This document shows, one piece after another, positions 1 through 8,361 of a stretch of DNA of 38,447 nt. The stretch's first letter is position 1; every line of letters starts with the position of its first letter. The stretch covers positions 1 through 38,447 of the forward strand of contig JAUMUD010000018.1 of assembly GCA_030530875.1 (NCBI GenBank), read 5' to 3'. The DNA comes from Corynebacterium sp. Its GTDB lineage: Bacteria > Actinomycetota > Actinomycetes > Mycobacteriales > Mycobacteriaceae. Position numbers and translations under genes: made by a program. The notes beneath the pieces were generated by a model, which saw nothing but the letters and a program-made list of their open reading frames with translations, did no database searches and was not told where the DNA came from.

Positions 1-165
1 AAGGACGCTGATAAGAAGGAGCCTGCAAAGAAGGGCCTTCTGGATACTATCAAGCAGTTCGTTCTTAAGAACAAGATTGTCGTGGCCATTGTTGCCCTCC
101 TGGCAGTGCTTGGTCTTGGCGGTGCAGCAGCTGCCAATGCTGGTCTTCTGCCACCAGCACCATGA
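1..165 (+). CDS. C-terminal end of a surface protein of the local propeller family (partial)
   Basis: Only the last 54 codons are in the window, open from base 1 and ending at a TGA at 163-165. They encode a Lys/Glu/Asp-rich stretch, an amphipathic segment (LLDTIKQFVLKNK), a hydrophobic helix of about 20 residues rich in Ala, Leu and Gly, and the ending GLLPPAP. The same pattern closes the proteins at 456-2768 and 3134-5605, so this is most likely a further paralogue of the secreted beta-propeller proteins, transcribed in the same direction. Its N-terminal domains lie outside the window, so whether it really has a propeller is unknown. No basic cytoplasmic tail follows the helix and there is no LPxTG sorting motif. 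Confidence 0.75.
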   Translation, partial: KDADKKEPAKKGLLDTIKQFVLKNKIVVAIVALLAVLGLGGAAAANAGLLPPAP

Positions 166-214
166 CCTTAGTCAACATAAGCCTGGTGCTTTAGGCTACC
201 GGGAGTATCAAATT

Positions 215-246
215 AGCGTCCCATCCGATAGGGTGGGGCGCTTTTT
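215..246 (+). terminator. Rho-independent terminator of the upstream partial gene
   Basis: A 12-bp stem (215-226 with 231-242, two G-U pairs in the RNA) closes on a GATA loop and runs into five T residues. It lies 50 bases after the stop of the partial gene. Confidence 0.85.
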
Positions 247-393
247 CATGCGTGAATGCTGTGATATATCGCATATTTTTGGGAACATGTGCGTGTGTTT
301 GCGCATGTAGTGGGCTGATTGGAATTTTGTGAAACTTTTATGCAACACGAAGGTACTTGTGAGGGTAGGAATAAAACTTTAGTATGAGTTGCG

Positions 394-412
394 TTAGGTT
401 CACCTTACTAAG
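394..412 (+). promoter_or_regulatory. Probable DtxR iron box upstream of the 456 gene
   Basis: The sequence beginning TTAGGTTCACCTTACTAA matches most positions of the known 19-bp DtxR operator TTAGGTTAGCCTAACCTAA, including an intact left arm. A further half-site (AAGGTAAGCC) overlaps its right end. The site is about 45 bases before the start codon, where a repressor would block transcription when iron is plentiful. Apart from this and the terminator, nothing else is seen between 166 and 455. Confidence 0.65.
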
Positions 413-455
413 GTAAGCCACAGTTTATGTTCGTTGTTGTAGGGGAGTTTTCTTC

Positions 456-2768
456 ATGAGTAAGTCTTTCGGTTCCCGCGCAATTGCGCTGACCATGGGT
501 GCAGCGCTGGTATTCGGCGGTACTGTTGTGGCACCACACTTCACGGCAGTCGCAGCCCCAGCTGATGGCGCAGCCACCAGCAATAAGGGCGGAACCCTCA
601 CCATTCTGAACCCGGATGGCAAGGTCACTGCTGATGGTCTTTTGTGGGTTTCGGGTACTGGTTTTGAGGACCGTGTAGCCAGTGCGGCAGATCTCTATGT
701 GAAGATTGATAATCAGTCGGCCAATATTTCCACCACAGATACCGGCGATGATGTTTCTGTTAGCGGCGGAAATTTCCGTCTGAGCCCAAGCAAGCTTCCA
801 GGTACTGATGGCACGACCCTCTTTGCTGTTCGCCTTGATGGCAAACTTGCAGCTGGCAATCACACCGTTCGTCTGCTCGGCCAGAACCCACAGGTCACCA
901 CGGCCGTGAGTTTCACCGTTGATCCAGCTGCCAAGGCTGCTGCTGTTGCGTCCGGTACTTTCACCAGTGGCACTGCTCTTGCAGTAAGCGCTGCAGGTTT
1001 CGCAGCTAATGGCACTCTGAACGCTACTGTTGATGGCGCGGCGGCTCAGTTCGATCTTGGCCGTAGCTTTGGTAAGGCTGATTCCGTAACCGCTGATGGC
1101 AATGGTGCTTGGAACGGCAACCTGGTCGTCACCGCCAAGGCCGGTGAGTCCAAGAATGTTGTAATTAGCGATGGTACGAATAGTGCCAATTTCACCGTTG
1201 TTGGTATCCCTGTTGTTACCTGGGCTGTTGGCGTTAATCGTGGCGCCTACCCAGGTGGTAGCTTCAGCATGGAGCTCAGCAACCTCCCCGATGGTGCAAG
1301 TATCACCTCTATCACTGCTGGTGGCAAGACCTTGACCAGTGCCGCCGTTGATGCCGCAAGTGGCAAGGCTGCTGTGCCAGTTAGCATCCCTAATGATGAA
1401 ACCCTGGTTGGTAAGTACTTCGTGGTGAACTACACCGTGAATGGCCAGAGCTATACCTATGTCACCCCACGTCAGGTCACTGAGTCCGATTCGGAATTTG
1501 GTACTGCAAGCTATGACTCCAAGAAGACGATGCTGAATACCGGTCTTTATCAGAGCGCTTATAACCCAGTAAATAATACTGTGGTCGTTGCACTGGCTAA
1601 CTGGGATGCGTCCACCACCACCCACAGGGAGGGCAAGCTCTATGAGCTCGACCCACAGACCCTCGAGGTGAAGAAGGAAGTTGACCTTAAGGCGCCAGAT
1701 GGTAGCATTCTTGGCGGCTATGGTGTTGGTGTGGATACCTCCAATGGTGATATTTGGGTTGGTCACACCCGCGGTGCCAGCGGCAAGACCGGTGTATCCC
1801 TCTATGACAAGGACCTGAACCTTAAGAAGCAGTGGCTCGATCCAACTAACACTGTTCAGCACGCGCGTGACATTGTGGTTGACCCAACCACCCACAAGGC
1901 ATATGCTTCGGCAGCTAACCGCACCAATGATCTCAAGATCTATGACCCAACTAAGGACGCGCCGGTTGGCTCCATCCCACTTAATGACACCGTCGGTGCC
2001 GCCATGGGTCTTAGCTTCGATGCAGCAACTCGCACCATTTACACTGTTGGCCTGAATAGCCCGGTGGTCGGCGCCATCAATATTGACCAGGTTGTTCCAG
2101 TGGCTGCCACCAATGATGCAACGCAGCTTGCTACCAACCCAAATAAGGCCGGCATCACGACTTGGAATATTAAGGAATCCGGTCTGGCACAGGGCACCAC
2201 CACTGCTTATGATGCTGACAACAATGTCCTCTACATTGTTGGCCAGGGTAATAATAGCCTGCTTGCTTTCGACCTCACTACCCACACTGTAACCAAGCGT
2301 GTTTATACCGGCGACCAGCCAGTATACGTGGTCTACGACAAGACCGAGAAGAAGCTCTGGGTTACCAACTTCTCCTCTGGCACCACTGTGGTTGTGGACC
2401 CTGTCACCGATGCTGTGACTGCACGCTTCCAGACCGGTACTCAGACCAACAGTCTCTCCACTGATGGCAAGGGCAATGTCTTTGTCGGCGTGAAGAATAA
2501 TGACAATGGTCAGGATGCTTTCTGGCGCTTCACTGCTAAGACTCCTGCTTCCTCGGATAATGGCACTGGCTCTACCAATAACCAGAACCAGGGCAGCGGT
2601 GAGCAGAAGGCTACTGAGGCTCCAAAGGGCTTCTTTGCCAATATTCTCTCCTTCCTTAGCGCAAATAAGCTGATTGTTGGCGTTGTCGCAGCTCTGCTGG
2701 CCATTGGCGGTGCAGTGGGGGCTGGTATCACTAGCGGTGCAATTGTGCTGCCACCAATGCCAAACTAA
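456..2768 (+). CDS. Secreted Ig-like / YncE-type beta-propeller surface protein, C-terminal membrane segment
   Basis: This encodes 770 residues. The ATG has a good ribosome site (AGGGGAG) 8 bases upstream. Residues 1-34 are a Sec signal peptide (cleavage near AVAA). Three beta-rich domains follow: 46-156 (GTLTILNPDGK … GTGF … YVKID … GNHTVRLL … FTV), about 165-250, and about 252-342. Residues 361-691 form a propeller built from short blades such as GDIWVGHTRG, LYDKDLNLKKQW and HARDIVVDP. A Ser/Asn/Gly-rich linker leads to a hydrophobic segment (about 735-765) ending VLPPMPN. Propellers of this kind bind ligands or proteins and no catalytic residues are evident. Iron boxes upstream and the FepBDGC operon downstream suggest surface capture of iron or haem, which is inference. 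Paralogues lie at 3134, 5975 and 21521. A 21-base identity with the 5975 gene (near 1815 and 7370) points to local duplication. Confidence 0.85.
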   Translation: MSKSFGSRAIALTMGAALVFGGTVVAPHFTAVAAPADGAATSNKGGTLTILNPDGKVTADGLLWVSGTGFEDRVASAADLYVKIDNQSANISTTDTGDDVSVSGGNFRLSPSKLPGTDGTTLFAVRLDGKLAAGNHTVRLLGQNPQVTTAVSFTVDPAAKAAAVASGTFTSGTALAVSAAGFAANGTLNATVDGAAAQFDLGRSFGKADSVTADGNGAWNGNLVVTAKAGESKNVVISDGTNSANFTVVGIPVVTWAVGVNRGAYPGGSFSMELSNLPDGASITSITAGGKTLTSAAVDAASGKAAVPVSIPNDETLVGKYFVVNYTVNGQSYTYVTPRQVTESDSEFGTASYDSKKTMLNTGLYQSAYNPVNNTVVVALANWDASTTTHREGKLYELDPQTLEVKKEVDLKAPDGSILGGYGVGVDTSNGDIWVGHTRGASGKTGVSLYDKDLNLKKQWLDPTNTVQHARDIVVDPTTHKAYASAANRTNDLKIYDPTKDAPVGSIPLNDTVGAAMGLSFDAATRTIYTVGLNSPVVGAINIDQVVPVAATNDATQLATNPNKAGITTWNIKESGLAQGTTTAYDADNNVLYIVGQGNNSLLAFDLTTHTVTKRVYTGDQPVYVVYDKTEKKLWVTNFSSGTTVVVDPVTDAVTARFQTGTQTNSLSTDGKGNVFVGVKNNDNGQDAFWRFTAKTPASSDNGTGSTNNQNQGSGEQKATEAPKGFFANILSFLSANKLIVGVVAALLAIGGAVGAGITSGAIVLPPMPN

Positions 2769-2817
2769 AGCATCTGCGCGGATCTAGCCCTGCGTTAGAT
2801 TTTTAGATTTAGCCCAC

Positions 2818-2846
2818 AGGCGTCAGGTTTTTACCTGGCGCCTTTT
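2818..2846 (+). terminator. Rho-independent terminator after the 456 gene
   Basis: An 11-bp stem (2818-2828 with 2833-2843, one G-U pair) with a TTTT loop is followed by TTTT. It sits 50 bases past the stop codon. Confidence 0.85.
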
Positions 2847-3077
2847 GTGATCTTCGACATAAGAATCTGTGGTTCTTTTCCTCTTGTTGGTATGTGATGG
2901 TGTGATGGATGCCTTATTTTCAAAGGCGACACGGGTCGTTTTCGCAGCGTGTGGAACTGTTTTCTTTTTAGTCCTTTGCATTTCCTATTTCTTCCATGTG
3001 AATCCAGGTGAATGGATAAGTGGTTTCAAGTCATTGAAAATTTTGCGTCGAATAGGAATCTATGCAATTCTTGTACG

Positions 3078-3110
3078 TAGGCAAGCCTAAGCAAGGTTAG
3101 CCTAATGTTG
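3078..3110 (+). promoter_or_regulatory. Two overlapping DtxR-like iron boxes upstream of the 3134 gene
   Basis: TAGGCAAGCCTAAG (3078-3091) and AAGGTTAGCCTAATG (3093-3107) are adjacent matches to the core of the DtxR operator; the second contains the central AGGTTAGCCTAA intact. They end about 25 bases before the start codon. The rest of 2847-3077 is AT-rich and shows no credible gene. Confidence 0.7.
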
Positions 3111-3133
3111 TTGCTACTAAAAAGAGGAGTCAT

Positions 3134-5605
3134 ATGACCCCGCAATATTCCATTGGCAAGCGCCTGACTACCCTCAGCCTTGCAGGACCACTCGTACTTA
3201 CTGGTGTTATTGCACCACAGTTCATTTCAAGCCCAGCGGCCAGTGCGGCCACTCTGAACACAAGCCCACAGCTCACCGTATTGACCCCGCAACCGCAGGG
3301 TGGATACCAAGCAGGGGATGTCATCCAATTCCAAATCACTAATTTCCCAAGCAGCCCGGAATATCTGCTCTACCGCTTTGCAGGGGACTTTATCCCAGAT
3401 ACGGCAAAGACAGACGCAGCCATCAAAAACATGGCTGAAGGAGAAGAAAAGACGAAGGCACGCGCGGAATTCGCGGGCATCTTCGGGCCAGATTTTGAAT
3501 TCAAGTCGGATAGCAATGGAAACTACTATGCTTACCTGATAGATTCGAAACTCGCCGCGCTCAAGGCTTCCGGCAAGGGCATTGTGAATCTTACAGTGCC
3601 GCCGGTCGACGACTACACCCAGGCAAACTCCAGGGAGTTCCTCCCGCTGCTTGCTCCAAGCGTGAGCCTTCGTGCTTATGGATTGAAGTTCCAGGCCAAG
3701 CAGGCGGAGCATACCTCCCTCACCGCGAAATATTCCGAGAATATTCTGGTCAGTCAGATTGGTGCCACCCCAGCAAGTGCTGCGCTCAACACTGATGCCA
3801 AGGGAACAGTGACCCTTAATCTTCTTGGTCTAACTGCCGGCGCGCAGCTCAGTGAGATCAGTATCAAGAATGGCGACACTGAGGTAGCAAGCCTCAGCAA
3901 GAAGAGCATTTCCACCCCACGCGGTTTTAGTACCACCATTCCGGAATCCGGAAATCTCAGTGCCACACTGACCGTGCCATTGGCGGCTATCTCGGCCCAG
4001 ACCCAATACACCATCACTGCAAGCGTGGCAGGGCAGGAGTACACGACCGCATATACCCCAAGCGGTGTAGTGGCCTATACCAATGATGACCACTCTGAGG
4101 ATGAACTGCTCGCTGGTTCTACTGGTACAGTGACCCTCTATGGCCTGGCCGATGTGGCAACCATTACCAAGGTAAGCTCCGGTTCAACTGACTTCACCAT
4201 TGGAACCGCAACCCCAGCCACAAATGGCATTGCCACTGTTGCTGGCGTGAAGATCCCTAATGATTCCAGCGTCAAGGCAAAGCCAATCACGGTCACCTAC
4301 CAGATGAGTGGCCAAAGCTATACCACCACCTCAGATATCCTGGTCGAGGGTAGCTTTGCGGAAAATACCGCCAACTACACTATCGAGCAAAAGGAACTCG
4401 ACTCTGGTCTCTATCAGTCCGCCTACGATGCGAAGAATGACCTACTCTATGTCACTCGCGCTGTCGGCCGTCCACCAATTAAGCAGTCCACGCTCTATGC
4501 CATCAAGGCAGGGGATCTCACAGTAGAGAAGGAGACTACCCCAGCTGATGGGGGCACGGTCGATGGTCGTGCTGTTGGCCTCTATGCTGTTTATGGTGTC
4601 GCTGTGGATAGCACCCGTGGGCAGGTTTGGGTTTCCAATACCCGTCAGAACACCATTGCGGTCTATGATGCTGAGCTCAACCTACTGCATCAATTCGACT
4701 CTGGCTCCATCGCACACTCTCGTGATCTGCTTGTCGATGAATCCACTGGCAAGGTCTATGTCACCGGTGCTAACCGCGCCGGGCAGTCCGAGATTGCAGT
4801 CTTTAGCTATGACAAGACCAATGGGGCCAAGGAGTACAAGGAACAAGAGGTCACCTTTGGGGATGGCACTGTTCCAATGTCCCTGGTTGCCGCGAAGGAT
4901 GCTGATGGTGGGGTAGAGAAGCTCTACACCATCAATATGGCTAAGCCGGAGTTGCTCATCCTTGACCTCGGTGACGGCACATCCCCAATTGGTGTGAAGC
5001 GAATTGCTCTCGGTGATGACCTCAAGCAGGCCTCTGGCGTGGCCTTGGATACCAAGCGTAATAAGGTGTATGTCGGTGGTCAGGGTTCTGATGTCATCAA
5101 GGTCATTGACCTCGCTACTGAGGCTGTCACCAGCATTGATGCGGGTGCAAGTACCCTCAACCTTGTCTATGAACCAGTAAATGATGAGGTTTGGGCCATT
5201 AGCCGTGAGGGCAACCGCGCCACTGCCATTGATGCCGAAACCGGCACTGTAAGCGCTCGTATCCCGGTGGGCGTCTATGCTAACCACGCCTCTGTTGATG
5301 GCAAGGGTAGCGTCTATGTGGTCAATAAGGCGGCCCGTGATGGCAAGGATGTGCTCTTCAAGATTACAAAGAATGGCGTATCGGAAGAGCAGAAATCTTC
5401 TGAGCAGAAGCCTTCGGAGCAGAAGCTTGCTGATCAAAACGAAGCTGATAAGCAGCAAGAGCCTCAAAAGGGCGTATTTGCCAAGGTCAAGGACTTCTTT
5501 GTTAAGAACAAGCTAATTCTTGGCATTGTGGGTCTGCTGCTTGCACTTGGCGCGGGTGCGGCCAATGCACTAAGCCTCAGTCTCATTGCTTTGCCACCAA
5601 TGTAA
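3134..5605 (+). CDS. Secreted Ig-like / beta-propeller surface protein with an N-terminal charged insert
   Basis: This encodes 823 residues, the largest propeller paralogue that lacks an HtaA domain. The ATG follows AGAGGAG by 4-5 bases. A signal peptide (1-38, ending AASA-A) precedes a diverged form of the shared N-terminal domain (QLTVLTPQ … ITNFP). That domain is interrupted by a charged, probably helical insert (about 84-150) absent from the paralogues. Two further beta domains occupy about 195-300 and 305-405. The propeller spans 421-747 with the family signatures GLYQSAYD, VWVSNTRQNTIAVYD, HSRDLLVDE and ANHASVD. The linker contains EQK-Ser repeats (near 750-765). The C-terminus has KNK, a hydrophobic run and IALPPM. 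Expression is probably iron-repressed (boxes at 3078-3110). The ligand is unknown; a haem, siderophore or host-protein binding role is inferred from context only. Confidence 0.85.
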   Translation: MTPQYSIGKRLTTLSLAGPLVLTGVIAPQFISSPAASAATLNTSPQLTVLTPQPQGGYQAGDVIQFQITNFPSSPEYLLYRFAGDFIPDTAKTDAAIKNMAEGEEKTKARAEFAGIFGPDFEFKSDSNGNYYAYLIDSKLAALKASGKGIVNLTVPPVDDYTQANSREFLPLLAPSVSLRAYGLKFQAKQAEHTSLTAKYSENILVSQIGATPASAALNTDAKGTVTLNLLGLTAGAQLSEISIKNGDTEVASLSKKSISTPRGFSTTIPESGNLSATLTVPLAAISAQTQYTITASVAGQEYTTAYTPSGVVAYTNDDHSEDELLAGSTGTVTLYGLADVATITKVSSGSTDFTIGTATPATNGIATVAGVKIPNDSSVKAKPITVTYQMSGQSYTTTSDILVEGSFAENTANYTIEQKELDSGLYQSAYDAKNDLLYVTRAVGRPPIKQSTLYAIKAGDLTVEKETTPADGGTVDGRAVGLYAVYGVAVDSTRGQVWVSNTRQNTIAVYDAELNLLHQFDSGSIAHSRDLLVDESTGKVYVTGANRAGQSEIAVFSYDKTNGAKEYKEQEVTFGDGTVPMSLVAAKDADGGVEKLYTINMAKPELLILDLGDGTSPIGVKRIALGDDLKQASGVALDTKRNKVYVGGQGSDVIKVIDLATEAVTSIDAGASTLNLVYEPVNDEVWAISREGNRATAIDAETGTVSARIPVGVYANHASVDGKGSVYVVNKAARDGKDVLFKITKNGVSEEQKSSEQKPSEQKLADQNEADKQQEPQKGVFAKVKDFFVKNKLILGIVGLLLALGAGAANALSLSLIALPPM

Positions 5606-5631
5606 ACCGAAGGACATTTTGAACCGACATA

Positions 5632-5677
5632 AGCTCCCGGTTGCCCAGAATTCTTCTGAGCGGCGGGGAGCTCTTTT
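5632..5677 (+). terminator. Rho-independent terminator after the 3134 gene
   Basis: Outer stem AGCTCCC (5632-5638) pairs with GGGAGCT (5666-5672). An inner CAGAA/TTCTG stem closes the long arm, and CTTTT follows. Confidence 0.7.
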
Positions 5678-5693
5678 AGTATTCTTGTGGCGC

Positions 5694-5709
5694 TGTGATA
5701 TAAATCACC
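5694..5709. promoter_or_regulatory. GlxR (CRP-type) binding site candidate
   Basis: TGTGATATAAATCACC matches the corynebacterial GlxR consensus TGTGANNTANNTCACA at every specified position except the last. GlxR is the cAMP-responsive global regulator. The site lies about 265 bases before the 5975 gene, just beyond the terminator of the preceding gene, so any effect would be on the 5975 promoter from a distance. The remainder of 5710-5918 shows no gene. Confidence 0.55.
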
Positions 5710-5918
5710 AAATATTTTTCTGTGAGAAAGCGTAATGTGCTTTTCCGTAAGTTAGCGCTCGTGCTTGAGGGATCTGACCTGTGTGCATGGGCCAAAAGTT
5801 GATGAATAAATAATTTAGTTCTCATGGGGATTTATCCTTCGATCGGTGCCTGAAAATGGGGGAAGTTGCATGGGAAGGGCTTGAAATTTAACTCAGTGTA
5901 GCCTTAGTATTCCGTTGG

Positions 5919-5937
5919 GTAGGTTGGCCTAACTTAG
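5919..5937 (+). promoter_or_regulatory. DtxR iron box upstream of the 5975 gene
   Basis: GTAGGTTGGCCTAACTTAG matches about 15 of 19 positions of the DtxR operator. A second weaker copy (TTAGGGCAGCCTTGATT) overlaps it at 5934-5950. It sits 38 bases before the chosen start codon. Confidence 0.75.
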
Positions 5938-5974
5938 GGCAGCCTTGATTTGGTTTCTATGTGAAAGGGCTTTC

Positions 5975-8245
5975 ATGGCTTTGAAGAATACTGTTGGTGG
6001 CCGCGCTATTGCGGCTGCTCTTGCCGGTGCACTCTCTCTTGGTATCGCTGGCAGCATTGTTATTGCACCACATGCTATGGCAGTGGAGGGGTCCAAGGTT
6101 AATGCAGGCCAGGGTACTCTGACCATTCTGAATAAGGACTCTGCTGTTAAGCCAGGTGGCACCCTTTACGTCCAGATGTCTGGTTTCCCAGCCAATGAGA
6201 ATTACTATGCACTCAAGATTGATCGCAATGCCATCACTCAGGATGCAGCAGGCGATGATGTTACCCTCAATGGCGCCGATAGCTATGTCTCCGATGAAAA
6301 GTTCGCTGAGATTAACCCAACTGGTGCCGGTATCTTCAAATTCACCATTCCAAGCTCTGTAGCTGCTGGTGACCACACTCTGTACCTGTTGAGCTCCAGC
6401 CCAGCTAACTCTGTCCAGGTCGGCTTCACCGTTAGTGACTCCGCAACTGACTATGACGCAAATGCTGTTAGTGCTGATCTAAGCTTCAGCAGTGTAAGCC
6501 TGGGCAATGACGGCACTATTTCCGGCAGTGTTGCAGCCACCCTGGCTAATGTGCCAGCTAATGCAGCTGTGAGTGCTTACCTTGATGGCGACACCAATGC
6601 TGCTCTTCAGTGGGCAGGTCAGGGCCGTGGCGCAAAGCCATCTGCTACCAAGAATGCCGATGCCAGCGGTGCTGTGAGCGGCAACCTGAGCATCCCAGCT
6701 GCTGGTCTTGGTGCAGGCTCTACCCACAAGATCACCTTCTCGTGGAGCGATGGTTCTGCAACCAAGACTGTGGACGCCACCTATACTGCTGGTACTTCCG
6801 CTTCCTTCCTTAATGATGATGCGGCCCTGGGTACCAAGGCTGTTCTTGGTTCCAAGGGCACCGTGACTGTTATTGGTCTTGCTTCCGGCTCCACCATCAC
6901 CGCTCTAAAGTTCGGCGACACCAAGGTGAATAGCGATAATGTCACCGCTTCGGGTACGTACAAGGACACTGTTGCTATTAGCATTCCTAGCGATACCAAC
7001 ATTGCCAATAAGAACCTGACTATCACTTATAATGACGCATCGGGTGTTGCTCATACCGACACTATTAGCGCCATCACCAGCGCTGTTGATACCTCCAATG
7101 GTGCTGATAAGTTCACCGTGAGCCATGTCGATGTTGACTCCGCCCTGTATCAGAGCGTGTATAGCACTGTGACCAATAAGTTCTATGTATCCGGTTCCGG
7201 CAACTTCTTTATCGTTGACCCAGCTACCGGCAATGTTGAGAAGCAGCAGGCTCTGCCAGGCACCGCTGAGGGTGGCTACAATGTCTTCGGTATTGGTCTT
7301 GACCAGTCCACCGGCGATGTATGGGTTACCAACTCTCGTAATAACACCCTCGCTGTATATGACAAGGATCTGAACCTTAAGAAGCAGTGGGCAGCTAATA
7401 TCACCACAGGTTCCCGCGATGTTGCCTTCGACTCCAAGAACGGTATCGCCTGGGTGAGCTCCCCAACCGCAGGTAAAATCTGGGGCTTCAAGGCTGACAG
7501 TGACAATCCAGTAGTTACCCTCGACTCCACCAATTTTGGTACTGGCTTCGGCCCAATGTCGCTCAGCCTCGATGGCACCAATAATGCTCTCTATACTGTG
7601 AGCCTCAACACCAAGGCTGCTGCCAGGATTGATCTCAGCAACCCAACCAACCCAACTGTTAGCACCTATGATCTCTCCTCGCTTAGCGACGCTGAGTTCA
7701 AGACCGGTGCTGGTGCTGCTATCAATCCTGACAAGAACCTGCTCTATGTCACCAGCCAGGCTGGCAACTCCGTGATCGCCATTGACACCACTAGTGGTCA
7801 GATCGCTAATAAGATCAACATCGGTGACGGTGGCCTCAATGCTGTTTATAACGCACCAAAGAAGCAGCTCTATGTCACGAGCCGTGCAGGTTCTAACCTG
7901 ACTGTCATCGACACTGAGACCAATAACATCCTGGCCAACCTCAACATGGGCCTCAATGCTAACCACGCTTCCGTGGATACCAATGGTGATGTTCTGGTTG
8001 TGAACAAGGCTAACCGTAACGGTAAGGACTCCATCTACAAGGTTGTCTACACCGGCACTACCTCTTCCGATAACAGTGCAACCCCAGCTCCTGAGAATAA
8101 GAGCGCATTTGCTAAGTTCATCGACTGGATCAAGAACAATATCCTGCTCGTCGGTGGTGTTACCGGTATCCTCGCTGTTCTTGCAGGTATCGGCGCAGCC
8201 ATTCAGAACGGTCTCATCGCCCTCCCATCAGCTCCTGGCATCTAA
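5975..8245 (+). CDS. Secreted Ig-like / YncE-type beta-propeller surface protein
   Basis: This encodes 756 residues. The ATG at 5975 is chosen over an in-frame start 10 codons upstream because GAAAGGG precedes it and the signal peptide (1-37, ending HAMA-V) then begins normally. Domain order is: shared N-terminal domain (47-155, GTLTILNKD … SGFP … ALKID … GDHTLYLL), second beta domain (about 165-273), third (about 275-370), propeller (387-690), short linker, and hydrophobic C-terminus (about 722-750) ending IALPSAPGI. Propeller signatures include ALYQSVY, VWVTNSRNNTLAVYD and NHASVD. It is the closest relative of the 456 product. The His of the HARD/HSRD motif in its paralogues is Gly here (GSRD). 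The upstream region carries an iron box and a GlxR-like site. Function is not established; surface ligand binding is likely. Confidence 0.85.
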   Translation: MALKNTVGGRAIAAALAGALSLGIAGSIVIAPHAMAVEGSKVNAGQGTLTILNKDSAVKPGGTLYVQMSGFPANENYYALKIDRNAITQDAAGDDVTLNGADSYVSDEKFAEINPTGAGIFKFTIPSSVAAGDHTLYLLSSSPANSVQVGFTVSDSATDYDANAVSADLSFSSVSLGNDGTISGSVAATLANVPANAAVSAYLDGDTNAALQWAGQGRGAKPSATKNADASGAVSGNLSIPAAGLGAGSTHKITFSWSDGSATKTVDATYTAGTSASFLNDDAALGTKAVLGSKGTVTVIGLASGSTITALKFGDTKVNSDNVTASGTYKDTVAISIPSDTNIANKNLTITYNDASGVAHTDTISAITSAVDTSNGADKFTVSHVDVDSALYQSVYSTVTNKFYVSGSGNFFIVDPATGNVEKQQALPGTAEGGYNVFGIGLDQSTGDVWVTNSRNNTLAVYDKDLNLKKQWAANITTGSRDVAFDSKNGIAWVSSPTAGKIWGFKADSDNPVVTLDSTNFGTGFGPMSLSLDGTNNALYTVSLNTKAAARIDLSNPTNPTVSTYDLSSLSDAEFKTGAGAAINPDKNLLYVTSQAGNSVIAIDTTSGQIANKINIGDGGLNAVYNAPKKQLYVTSRAGSNLTVIDTETNNILANLNMGLNANHASVDTNGDVLVVNKANRNGKDSIYKVVYTGTTSSDNSATPAPENKSAFAKFIDWIKNNILLVGGVTGILAVLAGIGAAIQNGLIALPSAPGI

Positions 8246-8302
8246 GGGTTGTGAGTTTTCCCACTTTGCTTGATTGAGTCCTAAGACCTCTATAAGCTAT
8301 TA

Positions 8303-8338
8303 AGCGTAGCCTACACTCACCCTAGGTGAGGCTACGCT
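8303..8338 (+). promoter_or_regulatory. Bulged hairpin in the leader of the 8362 gene
   Basis: AGCGTAGCCT (8303-8312) and CACC (8318-8321) pair with GGTG (8325-8328) and AGGCTACGCT (8329-8338), giving a perfect 14-bp stem with a five-base one-sided bulge (8313-8317) and a CTA loop. No T tract follows, so it is a poor terminator for the gene before it. TATAAG (8291-8296) could be a -10, which would place the hairpin at or in the 5' leader, 23 bases ahead of the start codon. Confidence 0.6.
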
Positions 8339-8340
8339 AT
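8322..8340 (+). promoter_or_regulatory. Possible DtxR iron box upstream of the 8362 gene
   Basis: CTAGGTGAGGCTACGCTAT agrees with about 13 of 19 positions of the DtxR operator and overlaps the right arm of the hairpin at 8303-8338. A protein-binding role and an RNA-structure role cannot be told apart by eye. Confidence 0.45.
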
Positions 8341-8361
8341 TTCATTATTGAGGAGTTTTAT

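Noticed and set aside
408-2285. 625-codon antisense frame opposite the first propeller gene
   Set aside because: Same in-register codon-bias shadow; the plus strand has the signal peptide, domains and ribosome site.
2869-3090. Small hydrophobic open frame (73 codons) between two propeller genes
   Set aside because: GTG start without a ribosome site, a frame that runs into the iron boxes, and no recognisable family; more likely non-coding.
1-8245. LPxTG sortase anchoring of the surface proteins
   Set aside because: The LPP endings lie after, not before, the hydrophobic helix, lack Thr-Gly and have no basic tail.
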